Virus record (IMG/VR): IMGVR_UViG_3300021185_003136
Coordinates: 1-44,847 of that record
Reading direction: 5' to 3' (one strand)
DNA length: 44,847 nucleotides
Source of the DNA: a virus
The position numbers were made by a program, and so were the translations under genes. Positions within the stretch are counted from its first letter, which is position 1; each line of letters starts with the position of its first letter. The notes beneath the pieces were generated by a model. That model did not search any database, had not been told where the DNA came from, and saw nothing but the letters and a program-made list of their open reading frames with translations. This document shows positions 32,526 through 41,798 of this stretch, one piece after another.

Positions 32526-33455
32526 ATGTTTGGAAATCAAGAAAATACATTATGGGTTGAAAAGTTCCGCCCAGGTACATTAGAAGGATATGTAGGTAAT
32601 GAACATATCATAGATAAAGTTAAATTATATTTGGAAAATGGCGACGTACCGCACCTATTGTTTTATGGCCAGGCAGGTACTGGTAAAACTACTCTTGCTA
32701 AGATTATAGCAAATGGTCTTGATGCAGATATCATGTATATCAATGCATCAGATGAAAACAATGTGGATACTGTGCGTACCAAGATAAAGAATTATGCAAG
32801 TACTATTGGATTTAAAAAATGGAAGATTGTTATATTAGATGAAGCTGATTACATGACTCCTAATGGCCAAGCCGCTTTACGTAATCTAATGGAAACATTT
32901 TCTAAAACAACTAGATTCATATTAACATGTAACTATGTTGAAAAGATTATTGATCCTATACAATCTCGATGTCAAGTATTTGGAATAACGCCTCCTAATA
33001 AAAAAGAAGTTGCTAAACGTATAGTTGAAATCCTTAACGAATTACAAGTTAAATATGATAACAAAGACCTAGTCACTATTATAAACGCCGGCTATCCTGA
33101 TATAAGAAGGGTACTAAATAGCTGTCAGCGGCAGGTTATCAATAATGAATTAAAAATTGATGCAACTAGTGTTATACAAGCAAATTATATGACCAAGTTG
33201 TTAGATATTTTAAAATCTAGCTCTGACAAGAAAACGGCATTTAAAGATATTAGACAATTAATAGCAGATAGTAAAGTTAAAGATTTTACAGCTTTGCATA
33301 AATACTTATTTGATGAGTTAGATAATTATGCAACTGGTCATATAGCTAGCATCATATTAATATTAGCTGAATCGCAATATCAAGATTCATTTGCAGTAGA
33401 TAAAGAATTACATATCATGTCTACAATTGTAAAAATGTTAAACGAGATAAAATAA
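32526..33455 (+). CDS. Clamp loader large subunit (T4 gp44-like AAA+ ATPase)
   Basis: A 309-residue AAA+ ATPase that opens the clamp and loads it on primed DNA. It has Walker A GQAGTGKTT (48-56), Walker B VILDEADYM (D105-E106-A-D108), sensor 1 ILTCNY and the SRC motif at 147-149, used for subunit contact. The C-terminal helical collar follows. T4 gp44 is 319 residues. The small subunit gene (gp62-like) is expected next but is displaced by groEL, with an extra promoter in between. Confidence 0.95.
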   Translation: MFGNQENTLWVEKFRPGTLEGYVGNEHIIDKVKLYLENGDVPHLLFYGQAGTGKTTLAKIIANGLDADIMYINASDENNVDTVRTKIKNYASTIGFKKWKIVILDEADYMTPNGQAALRNLMETFSKTTRFILTCNYVEKIIDPIQSRCQVFGITPPNKKEVAKRIVEILNELQVKYDNKDLVTIINAGYPDIRRVLNSCQRQVINNELKIDATSVIQANYMTKLLDILKSSSDKKTAFKDIRQLIADSKVKDFTALHKYLFDELDNYATGHIASIILILAESQYQDSFAVDKELHIMSTIVKMLNEIK

Positions 33456-33468
33456 ATATTTCATATAA

Positions 33469-33498
33469 TTTGGTAGAGTGAAATATTTTTCTTATATT
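33469..33498 (+). promoter_or_regulatory. TTTGGTA-type promoter driving groEL
   Basis: TTTGGTA (33469-33475), a 12-base spacer, TTTCTTATATT (33488-33498). It has a full match to the consensus and a leader of roughly 24 bases, with AATAAGAA before the ATG. It allows groEL, gp62-like and the DUF1599-like gene to be transcribed separately from the clamp operon. Confidence 0.82.
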
Positions 33499-33519
33499 TA
33501 AATAAATAAAAAAAAATAA

Positions 33520-35154
<1,635 letters not shown>

Positions 35155-35601
35155 ATGAAGAAACCGGCATCAATTTTTGATCATTTAGCTAATATAACTA
35201 ATAAGAAAACGGCTTGGAGCGCGTTGTCCGAATCAGATCGTAAATCGTTCTCCCCGTATCTTATTAATAGGTGGCTATCTATGCATCCAGACTTAATAGA
35301 AATTGTAGATATGTTTCAACAATATACAATAGGTCCATTAAGTAAGAAACATGTGTATCAATTGTATCATGATATATTACCTAAACAACGTATGTTTGCC
35401 AAGTACATAAAAGGAAAAAAAATGGACAAATATAATCCTGAGTTAGTTAAATTTTTGGCAAATTGCCTGCAATGTGGTAAAACAGAAGCTGAAGAATTTG
35501 TTGGTATATTATTGCCTACTGATCCTGGTCGTGATAACTTAATTAAGTTACTTAAAACATATGGTCATACTGATAAAGAAATAAAAAAGTTATTGAAATG
35601 A
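35155..35601 (+). CDS. Clamp loader small subunit (T4 gp62-like)
   Basis: A 148-residue protein. SIFDHLANITNKKTAW, FSPYLINRWLSMHPDLIEIV and YQLYHDILPKQRMFAKYIKG give the gp62 pattern: an N-terminal helix with I-T-x-KK, a Y-x-P-x-x-x-NR-x-LS core, and a basic helix before W/KYIKG. T4 gp62 is 187 residues and works with four gp44 copies. The second half (PELVKFLANCLQCGKTEAEE) is a helical extension. The ATG directly abuts the groEL stop codon, and its own stop overlaps the next start (ATGA). Separation from the gp44-like gene by groEL is unusual. Confidence 0.78.
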   Translation: MKKPASIFDHLANITNKKTAWSALSESDRKSFSPYLINRWLSMHPDLIEIVDMFQQYTIGPLSKKHVYQLYHDILPKQRMFAKYIKGKKMDKYNPELVKFLANCLQCGKTEAEEFVGILLPTDPGRDNLIKLLKTYGHTDKEIKKLLK

Positions 35602-35996
35602 AGACAGTTAAAGATAGACCTAGGGTACAAATAAATGAATTATCTGTTAATGATATTCATAAAACGGCTGTACAATATTGCGAAGATCGGTATCCAAAAA
35701 CATGTTCAGAATTCAAACGTATTCAGCAAGAACAATACATTCTGTTTTGTAAAAAGCAAAGAAATTATGGACCATCTAATATATCTGTAGGTACAAGTTT
35801 AGAAAATAAAGATGATGTTAAATTATCATTAACAGGGTTATGGTTTCGTATAAATGATAAAATACAACGACTTAAGCAGTTAATTGTATTAGGTCATCGC
35901 GATGAAGTAGGAGAACCTGAAACTGATACATTTCAAGACCTTTCAATATACGGCGTGATCGCCCAGATAGTTTCTTCAAAAGTTTGGGGTAAATAA
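35598..35996 (+). CDS. DUF1599-like protein (nucleotide-modification-associated domain)
   Basis: A 132-residue protein overlapping the previous stop by four bases. The pattern ILFCKKQRNYGPSNI, then LTGLWFRINDKIQRLKQLI and EVGEPETDTFQDLSIYGVIA resembles the DUF1599/Nmad1 family (KK-x-x-DYG, R-x-x-DKI-x-R, E-x-x-x-D-x-x-DLA-x-Y). That family has been linked to modified nucleotides in phages and bacteria and is distantly similar to MazG-type helices. The Asp/Glu set needed for metal binding is plausible (E113, D117, D120 area). It could handle a modified or non-standard nucleotide, in line with the deazaguanine genes. The family call is from pattern memory. Confidence 0.6.
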   Translation: MKTVKDRPRVQINELSVNDIHKTAVQYCEDRYPKTCSEFKRIQQEQYILFCKKQRNYGPSNISVGTSLENKDDVKLSLTGLWFRINDKIQRLKQLIVLGHRDEVGEPETDTFQDLSIYGVIAQIVSSKVWGK

Positions 35997-36026
35997 TTTG
36001 GTACTTTGTAAAATATTTCTTATATT
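35997..36026 (+). promoter_or_regulatory. TTTGGTA-type promoter with start codon at the predicted +1
   Basis: TTTGGTA (35997-36003), a 12-base spacer, TTTCTTATATT (36016-36026). The ATG of the nuclease gene lies at 36033, six bases after the -10-like box, with no ribosome-binding site between. A leaderless or nearly leaderless message is expected. Confidence 0.78.
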
Positions 36027-36032
36027 TAATAT

Positions 36033-36968
36033 ATGAATAAATTTTTAAAATATGGAACCCGGGAGCCTGTACCCGGAGAGCGCAGAATATCATATTCGCA
36101 ATTTGCTATGTACGAGACATGTCCTAAGCATTGGGAGTTAGCATATGCCAAAGGCCTGCGTACATTTAGTCAGAGCATACATACAATATTTGGTACAGCA
36201 ATGCATGAAACATTGCAGCATTATCTAACTGTAATGTATGAGTCATCGGTTAAAGAAGCAGATGCATTGGATCTCAATGCCATGTTGAAACAGCAAATGT
36301 ATGATCTTTATAAAGAAGCCGTTTCAAAGATGGACAATCATTTTTCCGATAAATTTGAAATGAATGAATTTTACGACGATGGTGTTGCAATTATTGATTG
36401 GTTCAAGAAAAAGCGTGGCGCATATTTTAGTCGTAAGAACGAAGAATTGATAGGCATCGAAGTTAAAATTTATCATCCAGTTGATGAAGACAATGATAAC
36501 ATAATGATGCTAGGTTATCTAGATATTGTTATCCGCGATAAACGAGATGGTAAAATAACCATTATCGATCTTAAGACTAGCACAATGGGGTGGAATAAAT
36601 ATCAAAAAGCTGATAAGACAAAGACATCTCAATTGGTATTGTATAAAAAATATTTTGCTGAGCAATATGGGTATGATGTAGAAAAGATTGATATTAAATA
36701 TATGATTCTTAAACGTAAATTGATTGAAGGAGCAATGTTTCCTCAGAAACGCGTTACAGAATTCATGCCAGCTAGCGGCAAACCAACTCGTAATAAATTG
36801 GCTCGGTCTATAAAAGGCTTTGTAGAAGCTAGTTTCTTAGATGATGGCGAATATAATCTAAATAAACAATATCCTGCTATAGCAGGTAAGAATAAGAAAA
36901 ATTGCAAATACTGTGAATTCAAAGATCGCGAAGATCTATGTCCAATGTCAAATAGAATAAAGGAGTAA
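36033..36968 (+). CDS. RecB/Cas4-like PD-(D/E)XK nuclease with Fe-S cluster
   Basis: A 311-residue nuclease. The motifs in order are SYSQFAMYETCPKHWELAY (C30), FGTAMHETL (H58), GIEVKIYHP, LGYLDIVIRD (D164), ITIIDLKTST (D179-x-K181), and SQLVLY (Q200). The C-terminal C291-x2-C294 and C303 (NCKYCEFKDREDLCP) combine with C30 to form the four-cysteine Fe-S cluster typical of Cas4/AddB-type nucleases. A role in recombination, DNA end processing or host DNA breakdown is likely. The gene starts at the predicted transcription start of its promoter and leads a four-gene unit. Confidence 0.88.
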   Translation: MNKFLKYGTREPVPGERRISYSQFAMYETCPKHWELAYAKGLRTFSQSIHTIFGTAMHETLQHYLTVMYESSVKEADALDLNAMLKQQMYDLYKEAVSKMDNHFSDKFEMNEFYDDGVAIIDWFKKKRGAYFSRKNEELIGIEVKIYHPVDEDNDNIMMLGYLDIVIRDKRDGKITIIDLKTSTMGWNKYQKADKTKTSQLVLYKKYFAEQYGYDVEKIDIKYMILKRKLIEGAMFPQKRVTEFMPASGKPTRNKLARSIKGFVEASFLDDGEYNLNKQYPAIAGKNKKNCKYCEFKDREDLCPMSNRIKE

Positions 36969-36972
36969 CAAA

Positions 36973-37203
36973 ATGTCAAAACAAATTGTAGACGCATTAC
37001 AAGCAAAGTACATAGCTCAGAAATTAGAAGCTATAGCAAATTTACAAAATTACTTATCCAATCCGGTAGGCGTTGGCGAACATCCAAATATTGTTGATGA
37101 ATGTGACAAATTAGTTGATACAATTGGGCATGCAAATGATAAATTGCAAACGTTAAAAGAAATGTTTGAGCCTGCATCAACAGCTACTAAATCAAAATCA
37201 TAA
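36973..37203 (+). CDS. Small helical protein, function unknown
   Basis: A 76-residue protein consisting of two amphipathic helices (VDALQAKYIAQKLEAIANLQ and VDECDKLVDTIGHANDKLQT) separated by a short Pro/Gly turn, with a Ser/Thr/Lys-rich tail. It is packed four bases after the nuclease gene, and its stop overlaps the next ATG (TAATG). It resembles small helical proteins of T4-like phages, but I cannot name one. It might bind the nuclease; this is speculation. Confidence 0.55.
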   Translation: MSKQIVDALQAKYIAQKLEAIANLQNYLSNPVGVGEHPNIVDECDKLVDTIGHANDKLQTLKEMFEPASTATKSKS

Positions 37204-37604
37204 TGAAAGTTGCTTTAATTGGTAGTAGAGACTACGCAAATATTCGTAGAATAAAAGATACACTATTTCAATTAAAGCAGAAATTCCGTGATGAGTTAAT
37301 AGTAATATCCGGAGGTGCTAAATACGGAGCTGATAAATTTGCAAGGAAGTATGCTTTAGAGTTTGGAATACGGTATAAAGAATTTAACCCAGCCCATACA
37401 ACAAAAAATTTATACTCCGCGATGTCAGATGATTATTATAATAGACCATATCATGTATCACAATTTCATCATCGTAACATGTTGATTGCACGTGACTGTG
37501 ATGTGATGATAGCATTTATCAGTAAACAAGAATCGTCTAATGGTTCAATGAGTGCTATTAAAAAAGCTAAAAAATTAAATAAACCAGTAACAATTATTGT
37601 ATGA
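37203..37604 (+). CDS. SLOG-fold (DprA/YspA-like) nucleotide-binding protein
   Basis: A 133-residue Rossmann-like protein with MKVALIGSRDYANI at the start, VISGGAKYGADKFARKYALE (about 34-53), and CDVMIAFISKQESSNGSMSA (98-117) near the end. GSRD and SGGAxGAD are the hallmarks of the DUF2493/SLOG family. These bind nucleotides or nucleotide-derived ligands and in bacteria often occur in ligand-sensing or defence contexts. The phage role is unknown: it may bind or degrade a signal, or handle modified nucleotides. It overlaps the next gene by four bases (ATGA). Confidence 0.82.
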   Translation: MKVALIGSRDYANIRRIKDTLFQLKQKFRDELIVISGGAKYGADKFARKYALEFGIRYKEFNPAHTTKNLYSAMSDDYYNRPYHVSQFHHRNMLIARDCDVMIAFISKQESSNGSMSAIKKAKKLNKPVTIIV

Positions 37605-37822
37605 TAGAAATTTTAGGATGGGCAAGTACCGCATTAATATTATTAGGATTTATCCTTAATGCGAAAGGCAAACTGTATTACGCAATGATTACATGGATAA
37701 TTGGCGATATTGGGTGGATTGTATATGATTTCTTTATCAATAATTTTAGCCACTTGGCATTAAGTTTAGTTATTATCGCGATAAATGTTTATGGTATAAT
37801 TAATTTAAAAAAACATAGGTAA
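37601..37822 (+). CDS. Small three-helix membrane protein (half-PnuC-like)
   Basis: A 73-residue hydrophobic protein with three probable transmembrane helices: EILGWASTALILLGFIL, YYAMITWIIGDIGWIVYDFF and LALSLVIIAINVYGIINL, ending in KKHR. The GW...LLGxxLNAK...W-x-IGxxxWxxY...N-x-YG pattern resembles half of a PnuC-type nicotinamide riboside or SWEET-like transporter. This could dimerise or trimerise to form a channel. A holin is an alternative, but the IGDIGW and VYGI motifs favour the transporter-like family. It shares a four-base overlap with the SLOG gene, and a terminator starts at its stop codon. Confidence 0.65.
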   Translation: MIEILGWASTALILLGFILNAKGKLYYAMITWIIGDIGWIVYDFFINNFSHLALSLVIIAINVYGIINLKKHR

Positions 37823-37845
37823 AAAGGTGTTTAAGAACGCTTTTT
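37822..37845 (+). terminator. Intrinsic terminator after the membrane protein gene
   Basis: AAAAGGTGTT (37822-37831) pairs with AACGCTTTTT (37836-37845) over ten bases (two G-U), around a TAAG loop. The T-run forms the end of the stem. It closes the nuclease-SLOG unit and is followed at once by a late-type promoter box, giving a clean switch between transcription units. Confidence 0.8.
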
Positions 37846-37846
37846 G

Positions 37847-37857
37847 CATATTTATAA
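37847..37857 (+). promoter_or_regulatory. Late-type promoter box before sugar cluster
   Basis: CATATTTATAA lies one base after the terminator and 24 bases before the glycosyltransferase ATG, with TTCGGAGAA as ribosome-binding site. It has the same core as the boxes before the tail genes, so the sugar cluster is probably expressed late. Confidence 0.5.
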
Positions 37858-37878
37858 TAAAGTTATTCGGAGAATTTA

Positions 37879-39336
37879 ATGGAACCAATAAAGTTACCTA
37901 AGCTTAGGAAGATAGATCCTAACAAACCAAAAAAGAAAAAAATATTATTATTATCGGATGACCTCCGAATGCATTCTGGTATAGGGACAATGTCTCGAGA
38001 ATTTGTACTTGGTACATGTGATAAATATGATTGGGTGCAATTAGGAGCAGCTATCAAACATCCAGACCATGGAAAAGTTATTGACATAAGCTCAGACGTC
38101 CAGAAAGAGACAGGCGTAGATGACGCATCTGTAAAATTATATCCACATAATGGTTATGGAAATGCCAATGTATTGCAGGAAATAATGAATATAGAAAAGC
38201 CTGATGCGATACTACATTTTACAGATCCTAGGTTCTGGGGTTGGTTATATCAAATAGAACATCAATTACGACAACATGTTCCGTTAATGTATTACAATAT
38301 TTGGGACGATTTACCATACCCGCATTGGAATGAATCATATTACGAATCATGTGATTTGTTAATGAATATATCACGACAAACTCAGAACATTGTAAAGAAT
38401 GTGTTACAGAAACATCCTAAACCTGATTGGGCAGTGCAATGGGTACCTCATGGTGTAAATACCAAACAATTTTTTCCGATTAATTCATTGCATGCAGATT
38501 GGGATAGTTATAATAAATTTGCAACTAATTTTAAAAATTCCCATGATGCCGAATTTGTAGTATTCTGGAATAACAGAAATATAAGACGTAAACAGCCTGG
38601 TGATTTAATACTTGCATATAAAGAATTCTGTGATAAATTACCAAAAGAAAAATCTGCCAAGTGTGTGCTTTTAATGCATACTCAGATAAGCGATGATAAT
38701 GGAACGGATCTTTTTGCTGTTAAAAAGGCACTATGTCCTGATTATAAAATTGTATTTAGTGATAAGCCAGTCGATTCAAAAACGTTGAATTATTATTATA
38801 ACCTGGCAGATGTGACTGTTAATATTGCTTCTAATGAAGGTTTTGGTATATCATGGTGTGAATCGCTTCATGCAGGTACGCCGATTGTTAACAATGTGAC
38901 AGGTGGATTACAAGATGGTTGTAGATTTGAAGAACAAGATGGTAAATGGATTGAATTTACTACTCATTTCCCAAGTAACCATGATGGTACATTTACAGTG
39001 CATGGCGAATGGTGTAAACCAGTATTTCCAAGTAATCGATCGGTACAAGGATCACCAATGACTCCTTATATATTCGATGATAGAGTCGATTTCCGAGATG
39101 TTGCGAATGCAATATACCATTGGTATGATATGGATACAGATGATCGAGAAGAATGTGGTAGAGTCGGACATGACTGGGTATGTGGTGATGAGTCAAATAT
39201 GTCTGCAGCTGGTATGAGCCGGCTAATGAGTAATGCCATTGATGATTGTTTTGAAAATTGGACACCACGTAAGCGATTTACGGTATATAAAATTGAACAA
39301 GAAAAGAAAATAGAAAATCCAGGAGTTATAATATAA
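37879..39336 (+). CDS. GT-B glycosyltransferase with LPKL-type N-terminal tag
   Basis: A 485-residue protein. After a basic N-terminus (IKLPKLRKIDPNKPKKKK), the first domain begins KILLLSDDLRMHSGIGTMSR, the Gly-rich acceptor loop of GT4-type enzymes. The second domain has VVFWNNRNIRRKQPGDLILA, then YYYNLADVTVNIASNEGFGI and WCESLHAGTPIVNNVTGG, with the Glu residues that bind the nucleotide sugar. The substrate is unknown. The N-terminal LPKLRK recurs as LPKLKK in the C-terminus of the next protein. It is the first gene of a late sugar operon and overlaps the next by TAATG. Confidence 0.85.
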   Translation: MEPIKLPKLRKIDPNKPKKKKILLLSDDLRMHSGIGTMSREFVLGTCDKYDWVQLGAAIKHPDHGKVIDISSDVQKETGVDDASVKLYPHNGYGNANVLQEIMNIEKPDAILHFTDPRFWGWLYQIEHQLRQHVPLMYYNIWDDLPYPHWNESYYESCDLLMNISRQTQNIVKNVLQKHPKPDWAVQWVPHGVNTKQFFPINSLHADWDSYNKFATNFKNSHDAEFVVFWNNRNIRRKQPGDLILAYKEFCDKLPKEKSAKCVLLMHTQISDDNGTDLFAVKKALCPDYKIVFSDKPVDSKTLNYYYNLADVTVNIASNEGFGISWCESLHAGTPIVNNVTGGLQDGCRFEEQDGKWIEFTTHFPSNHDGTFTVHGEWCKPVFPSNRSVQGSPMTPYIFDDRVDFRDVANAIYHWYDMDTDDREECGRVGHDWVCGDESNMSAAGMSRLMSNAIDDCFENWTPRKRFTVYKIEQEKKIENPGVII

Positions 39337-40652
39337 TGAAACCATTTATAGTAATACAAGGTCCAGTTGCGACACGGTCAGGTTATGGAAACCATACAAG
39401 AGATTTAGTTACGGCATTAATTAAAGCAGATAAATATGAAATTCAAATTATATCACTGCCATGGGGATCATGCCCGACAAATGCTTTAAAGCTAGATAAT
39501 GCAGAACATGCAGAAATTCTGAAGCGAATTGCCCGTGGTAATATTAACAAACAACCTGACGTGTTCATCCAAGTATCAGTGCCAAATGAGTTCCAAGCTC
39601 ATGGTAAATATAATATAGGAGTAACAGCTGGAATTGAAACGACACAAGTATCTCATGATTTCATTGAAGGTTGTAACCGAATGGATATGAATATTGTTAC
39701 ATCAGAACATTCAAAAGACGGGTTCATAAAAACAGTGTATGACAAAGTTAATGATAAGACAAAACAAAAAGAAGGAACACTGCAATTAACAAAACCTATT
39801 CAAGTATTATTTGAAGGATTAGATTTAAATGTGTATAAGAAAACTGATAATATTCATGAAACTGTAACTTCTGAATTATCAGAGATAAAGGATGATTTTT
39901 GTTTTTTATATACAGGACATTGGCTTAAAGGTGCATTGGGCCAGGATCGTAAAGATGTAGGTATGCTGATTAAAACTTTTTGCGAATCGTTTAAAAATAA
40001 GCAATTAAAGAACCGACCTGCATTAATACTCAAAACATCCCATGCTACATTTTCTATCATTGATAGAGATGATATAACAAAAAAAATCCAACAGATTCTA
40101 GAACCATATGGTAATAAAGCTCCAAATATTTATTTACTCCATGGCGATTTAACAGATGAAGAAATGAATTCATTATATAACCATCCGAAGGTAAAGGCAA
40201 TGATTTCATTTACAAAAGGAGAAGGTTTCGGCCGGCCATTATTAGAATTTGGAATAACTGGTAAACCTATTATAGCTAGTGACTGGTCTGGTCATAAAGA
40301 TTTTCTAAAATATGCAACAATGTTACCTGGCGAATTGACTCAAGTGCATAAGTCGGCAGCAGATAAATTTATACTAGATTCAGCAAAATGGTTTACTGTT
40401 AATTATGCATATGCGTCCAAAGTAATACAAGATGTAACAGATAATTACAAAAAATATCATGAAGTAAGTCGTAAACAATTACATCATGTGAAATCTAATT
40501 TTTCATTAAATAAGATGTCTGAAATGTTTTGTGATATTGTTGATCAAGGATTGAAAGGTATTCCGCAACAAATGTCTTTGAATCTTCCAAAACTTAAAAA
40601 GGTTGGTACTCCGCCTAAATTAAAACTCCCAAAACTTAAAAAGGTTAACTAA
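39336..40652 (+). CDS. GT-B glycosyltransferase with repeated LPKLKK tail
   Basis: A 438-residue protein. It has an N-terminal domain with GPVATRSGYGNHTRDLVTAL and a C-terminal domain with FLYTGHWLKGALGQDRKDVG, LLHGDLTDEEMNSLYNHPKV, and ISFTKGEGFGRPLLEFGITG followed by KPIIASDWSGH. The latter is the nucleotide-sugar site of GT4-type enzymes. The last 24 residues contain two LPKLKKV units 14 residues apart, probably a short binding or tethering tag. The gene is coupled to both neighbours by TAATG overlaps. The sugar and acceptor are unknown; virion or cell-surface glycans are the likeliest targets. Confidence 0.85.
   Translation: MKPFIVIQGPVATRSGYGNHTRDLVTALIKADKYEIQIISLPWGSCPTNALKLDNAEHAEILKRIARGNINKQPDVFIQVSVPNEFQAHGKYNIGVTAGIETTQVSHDFIEGCNRMDMNIVTSEHSKDGFIKTVYDKVNDKTKQKEGTLQLTKPIQVLFEGLDLNVYKKTDNIHETVTSELSEIKDDFCFLYTGHWLKGALGQDRKDVGMLIKTFCESFKNKQLKNRPALILKTSHATFSIIDRDDITKKIQQILEPYGNKAPNIYLLHGDLTDEEMNSLYNHPKVKAMISFTKGEGFGRPLLEFGITGKPIIASDWSGHKDFLKYATMLPGELTQVHKSAADKFILDSAKWFTVNYAYASKVIQDVTDNYKKYHEVSRKQLHHVKSNFSLNKMSEMFCDIVDQGLKGIPQQMSLNLPKLKKVGTPPKLKLPKLKKVN
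40587..40646 (+). repeat. Two copies of an 18-base direct repeat encoding LPKLKKV
   Basis: The 18-base unit CCAAAACTTAAAAAGGTT occurs at 40587-40604 and 40629-40646, 42 bases (14 codons) apart, in frame at the 3' end of a glycosyltransferase gene. Both copies encode PKLKKV preceded by Leu. The identity at DNA level suggests a recent tandem duplication. Confidence 0.85.
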
Positions 40653-41164
40653 TGGATTATGATGAAATATCGCCTATAACAGGTAATCGCAGTGTATTAA
40701 TTGAAGCTGACACTGCTACTAATATCGAGTCACGTATTTGCATGGAATCTGGATATACAACAAAAGATACACTTTTAATCGGATCACAGGCCACTGCAGA
40801 TTATGAAGCCGCAGGAATGACTGAATTCATGCGTGATGTAAAATATGAAGATGCAAATTTAGGGACAGTATGGTATCCTGCATTTATACAAATGCAACAT
40901 GCAATGTTATACTGCGAACGACCTGATACTTCATCTAATACGTTAGTATGGAGAGTGGCACGAGTAGTGGAAATTGATGCTAAATTACGATTACAGTATC
41001 CAATACCGGGTAAAGATGGCGAATATTATACATCTAGATTAGACGTTGAAAATGCTTTAACATTTGAAAAATTGCAATTTAAAGCTGCATTAGACCAATG
41101 TTATGCATATGCAAAGGGTGATTGGTCGCCTACAGAAGATACTGCTCATATAGAAAAAGGTTAA
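40652..41164 (+). CDS. Protein of unknown function inside the sugar cluster
   Basis: A 170-residue protein starting MDYDEISPITGNRSVLIEAD, followed by NIESRICMESGYTTKDTL, an aromatic middle (LGTVWYPAFIQMQHAMLYCE) and a helical C-terminus (FEKLQFKAALDQCYAYAKGD). The PITGN start with later single Cys residues vaguely recalls a degenerate zinc-ribbon, but no CxxC pair is present. I have the impression of similar proteins in other marine T4-like phages without function. It is coupled to the preceding glycosyltransferase by TAATG and followed after one base by another glycosyltransferase. Confidence 0.6.
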   Translation: MDYDEISPITGNRSVLIEADTATNIESRICMESGYTTKDTLLIGSQATADYEAAGMTEFMRDVKYEDANLGTVWYPAFIQMQHAMLYCERPDTSSNTLVWRVARVVEIDAKLRLQYPIPGKDGEYYTSRLDVENALTFEKLQFKAALDQCYAYAKGDWSPTEDTAHIEKG

Positions 41165-41165
41165 T

Positions 41166-41798
41166 ATGAAAATAAGTTATGCAATTACTGCTTGGAATGA
41201 GCATAAAGAGTTAGAAACGTTATTAACTCATTTGGTATGGAAAAAGCGTGCTTGTGATGAAATTGTTGTACAGACCGATAATGGTAAAACAACACCTGAA
41301 GTATATGATGTGTTAGAAAGATTTGATTCTAAAACTCAGCATGTCGATTACCATCATTATTCGCATCCATTAGATAAAAACTTCGCTCAGTATAAGAATA
41401 AACTAAATTCTAATTGCTCCGGTGATTGGATATTTCAAATTGATGCAGATGAGCTCCCAAATGAATATCTTATTCAGGCATTACCGTTCATTTTAGAGGC
41501 TAATCCAGATACAGAGGCTTATTGGCTACCAAGAGTCAATACGGTAGCAGGTATTACAGATGCCCATATACAAAAATGGGGCTGGAGAGTAGATACTAAT
41601 GGATGGGTAAACTTTCCAGACTGGCAAATGCGTTTATATAAAAATTCGGAACATATATATTGGATAAAGCCTGTACATGAGCAATTGAAAGGGTATACCA
41701 AATTCACTAGCCTCCCAGCCGAAGAAAAATTTGCTTTATACCATGAGAAAAATATCGGTAGACAAGAAACTCAGAATGAATTTTATAATACAATATGA
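41166..41798 (+). CDS. GT-A (family 2-like) glycosyltransferase
   Basis: A 210-residue enzyme with the short GT-A layout: MKISYAITAWNEHKELETLL at the start, DEIVVQTDNGKT, and GDWIFQIDADELPNEYLIQA with the metal-binding D-x-D (IDADE). WQMRLYKNSEHIYWIKPVHE and a C-terminal YHEKNIGRQ-type segment follow, as seen in family 2 transferases related to LPS core enzymes. It uses a nucleotide sugar and a divalent metal. The stop overlaps the next start (ATGA). Confidence 0.85.
   Translation: MKISYAITAWNEHKELETLLTHLVWKKRACDEIVVQTDNGKTTPEVYDVLERFDSKTQHVDYHHYSHPLDKNFAQYKNKLNSNCSGDWIFQIDADELPNEYLIQALPFILEANPDTEAYWLPRVNTVAGITDAHIQKWGWRVDTNGWVNFPDWQMRLYKNSEHIYWIKPVHEQLKGYTKFTSLPAEEKFALYHEKNIGRQETQNEFYNTI

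Noticed and set aside
37601-37822. Holin for cell lysis
   Set aside because: Size and three helices would fit, but there is no endolysin next to it, and the GW/IGDIGW/NVYG pattern looks transporter-like. It remains possible but less likely.
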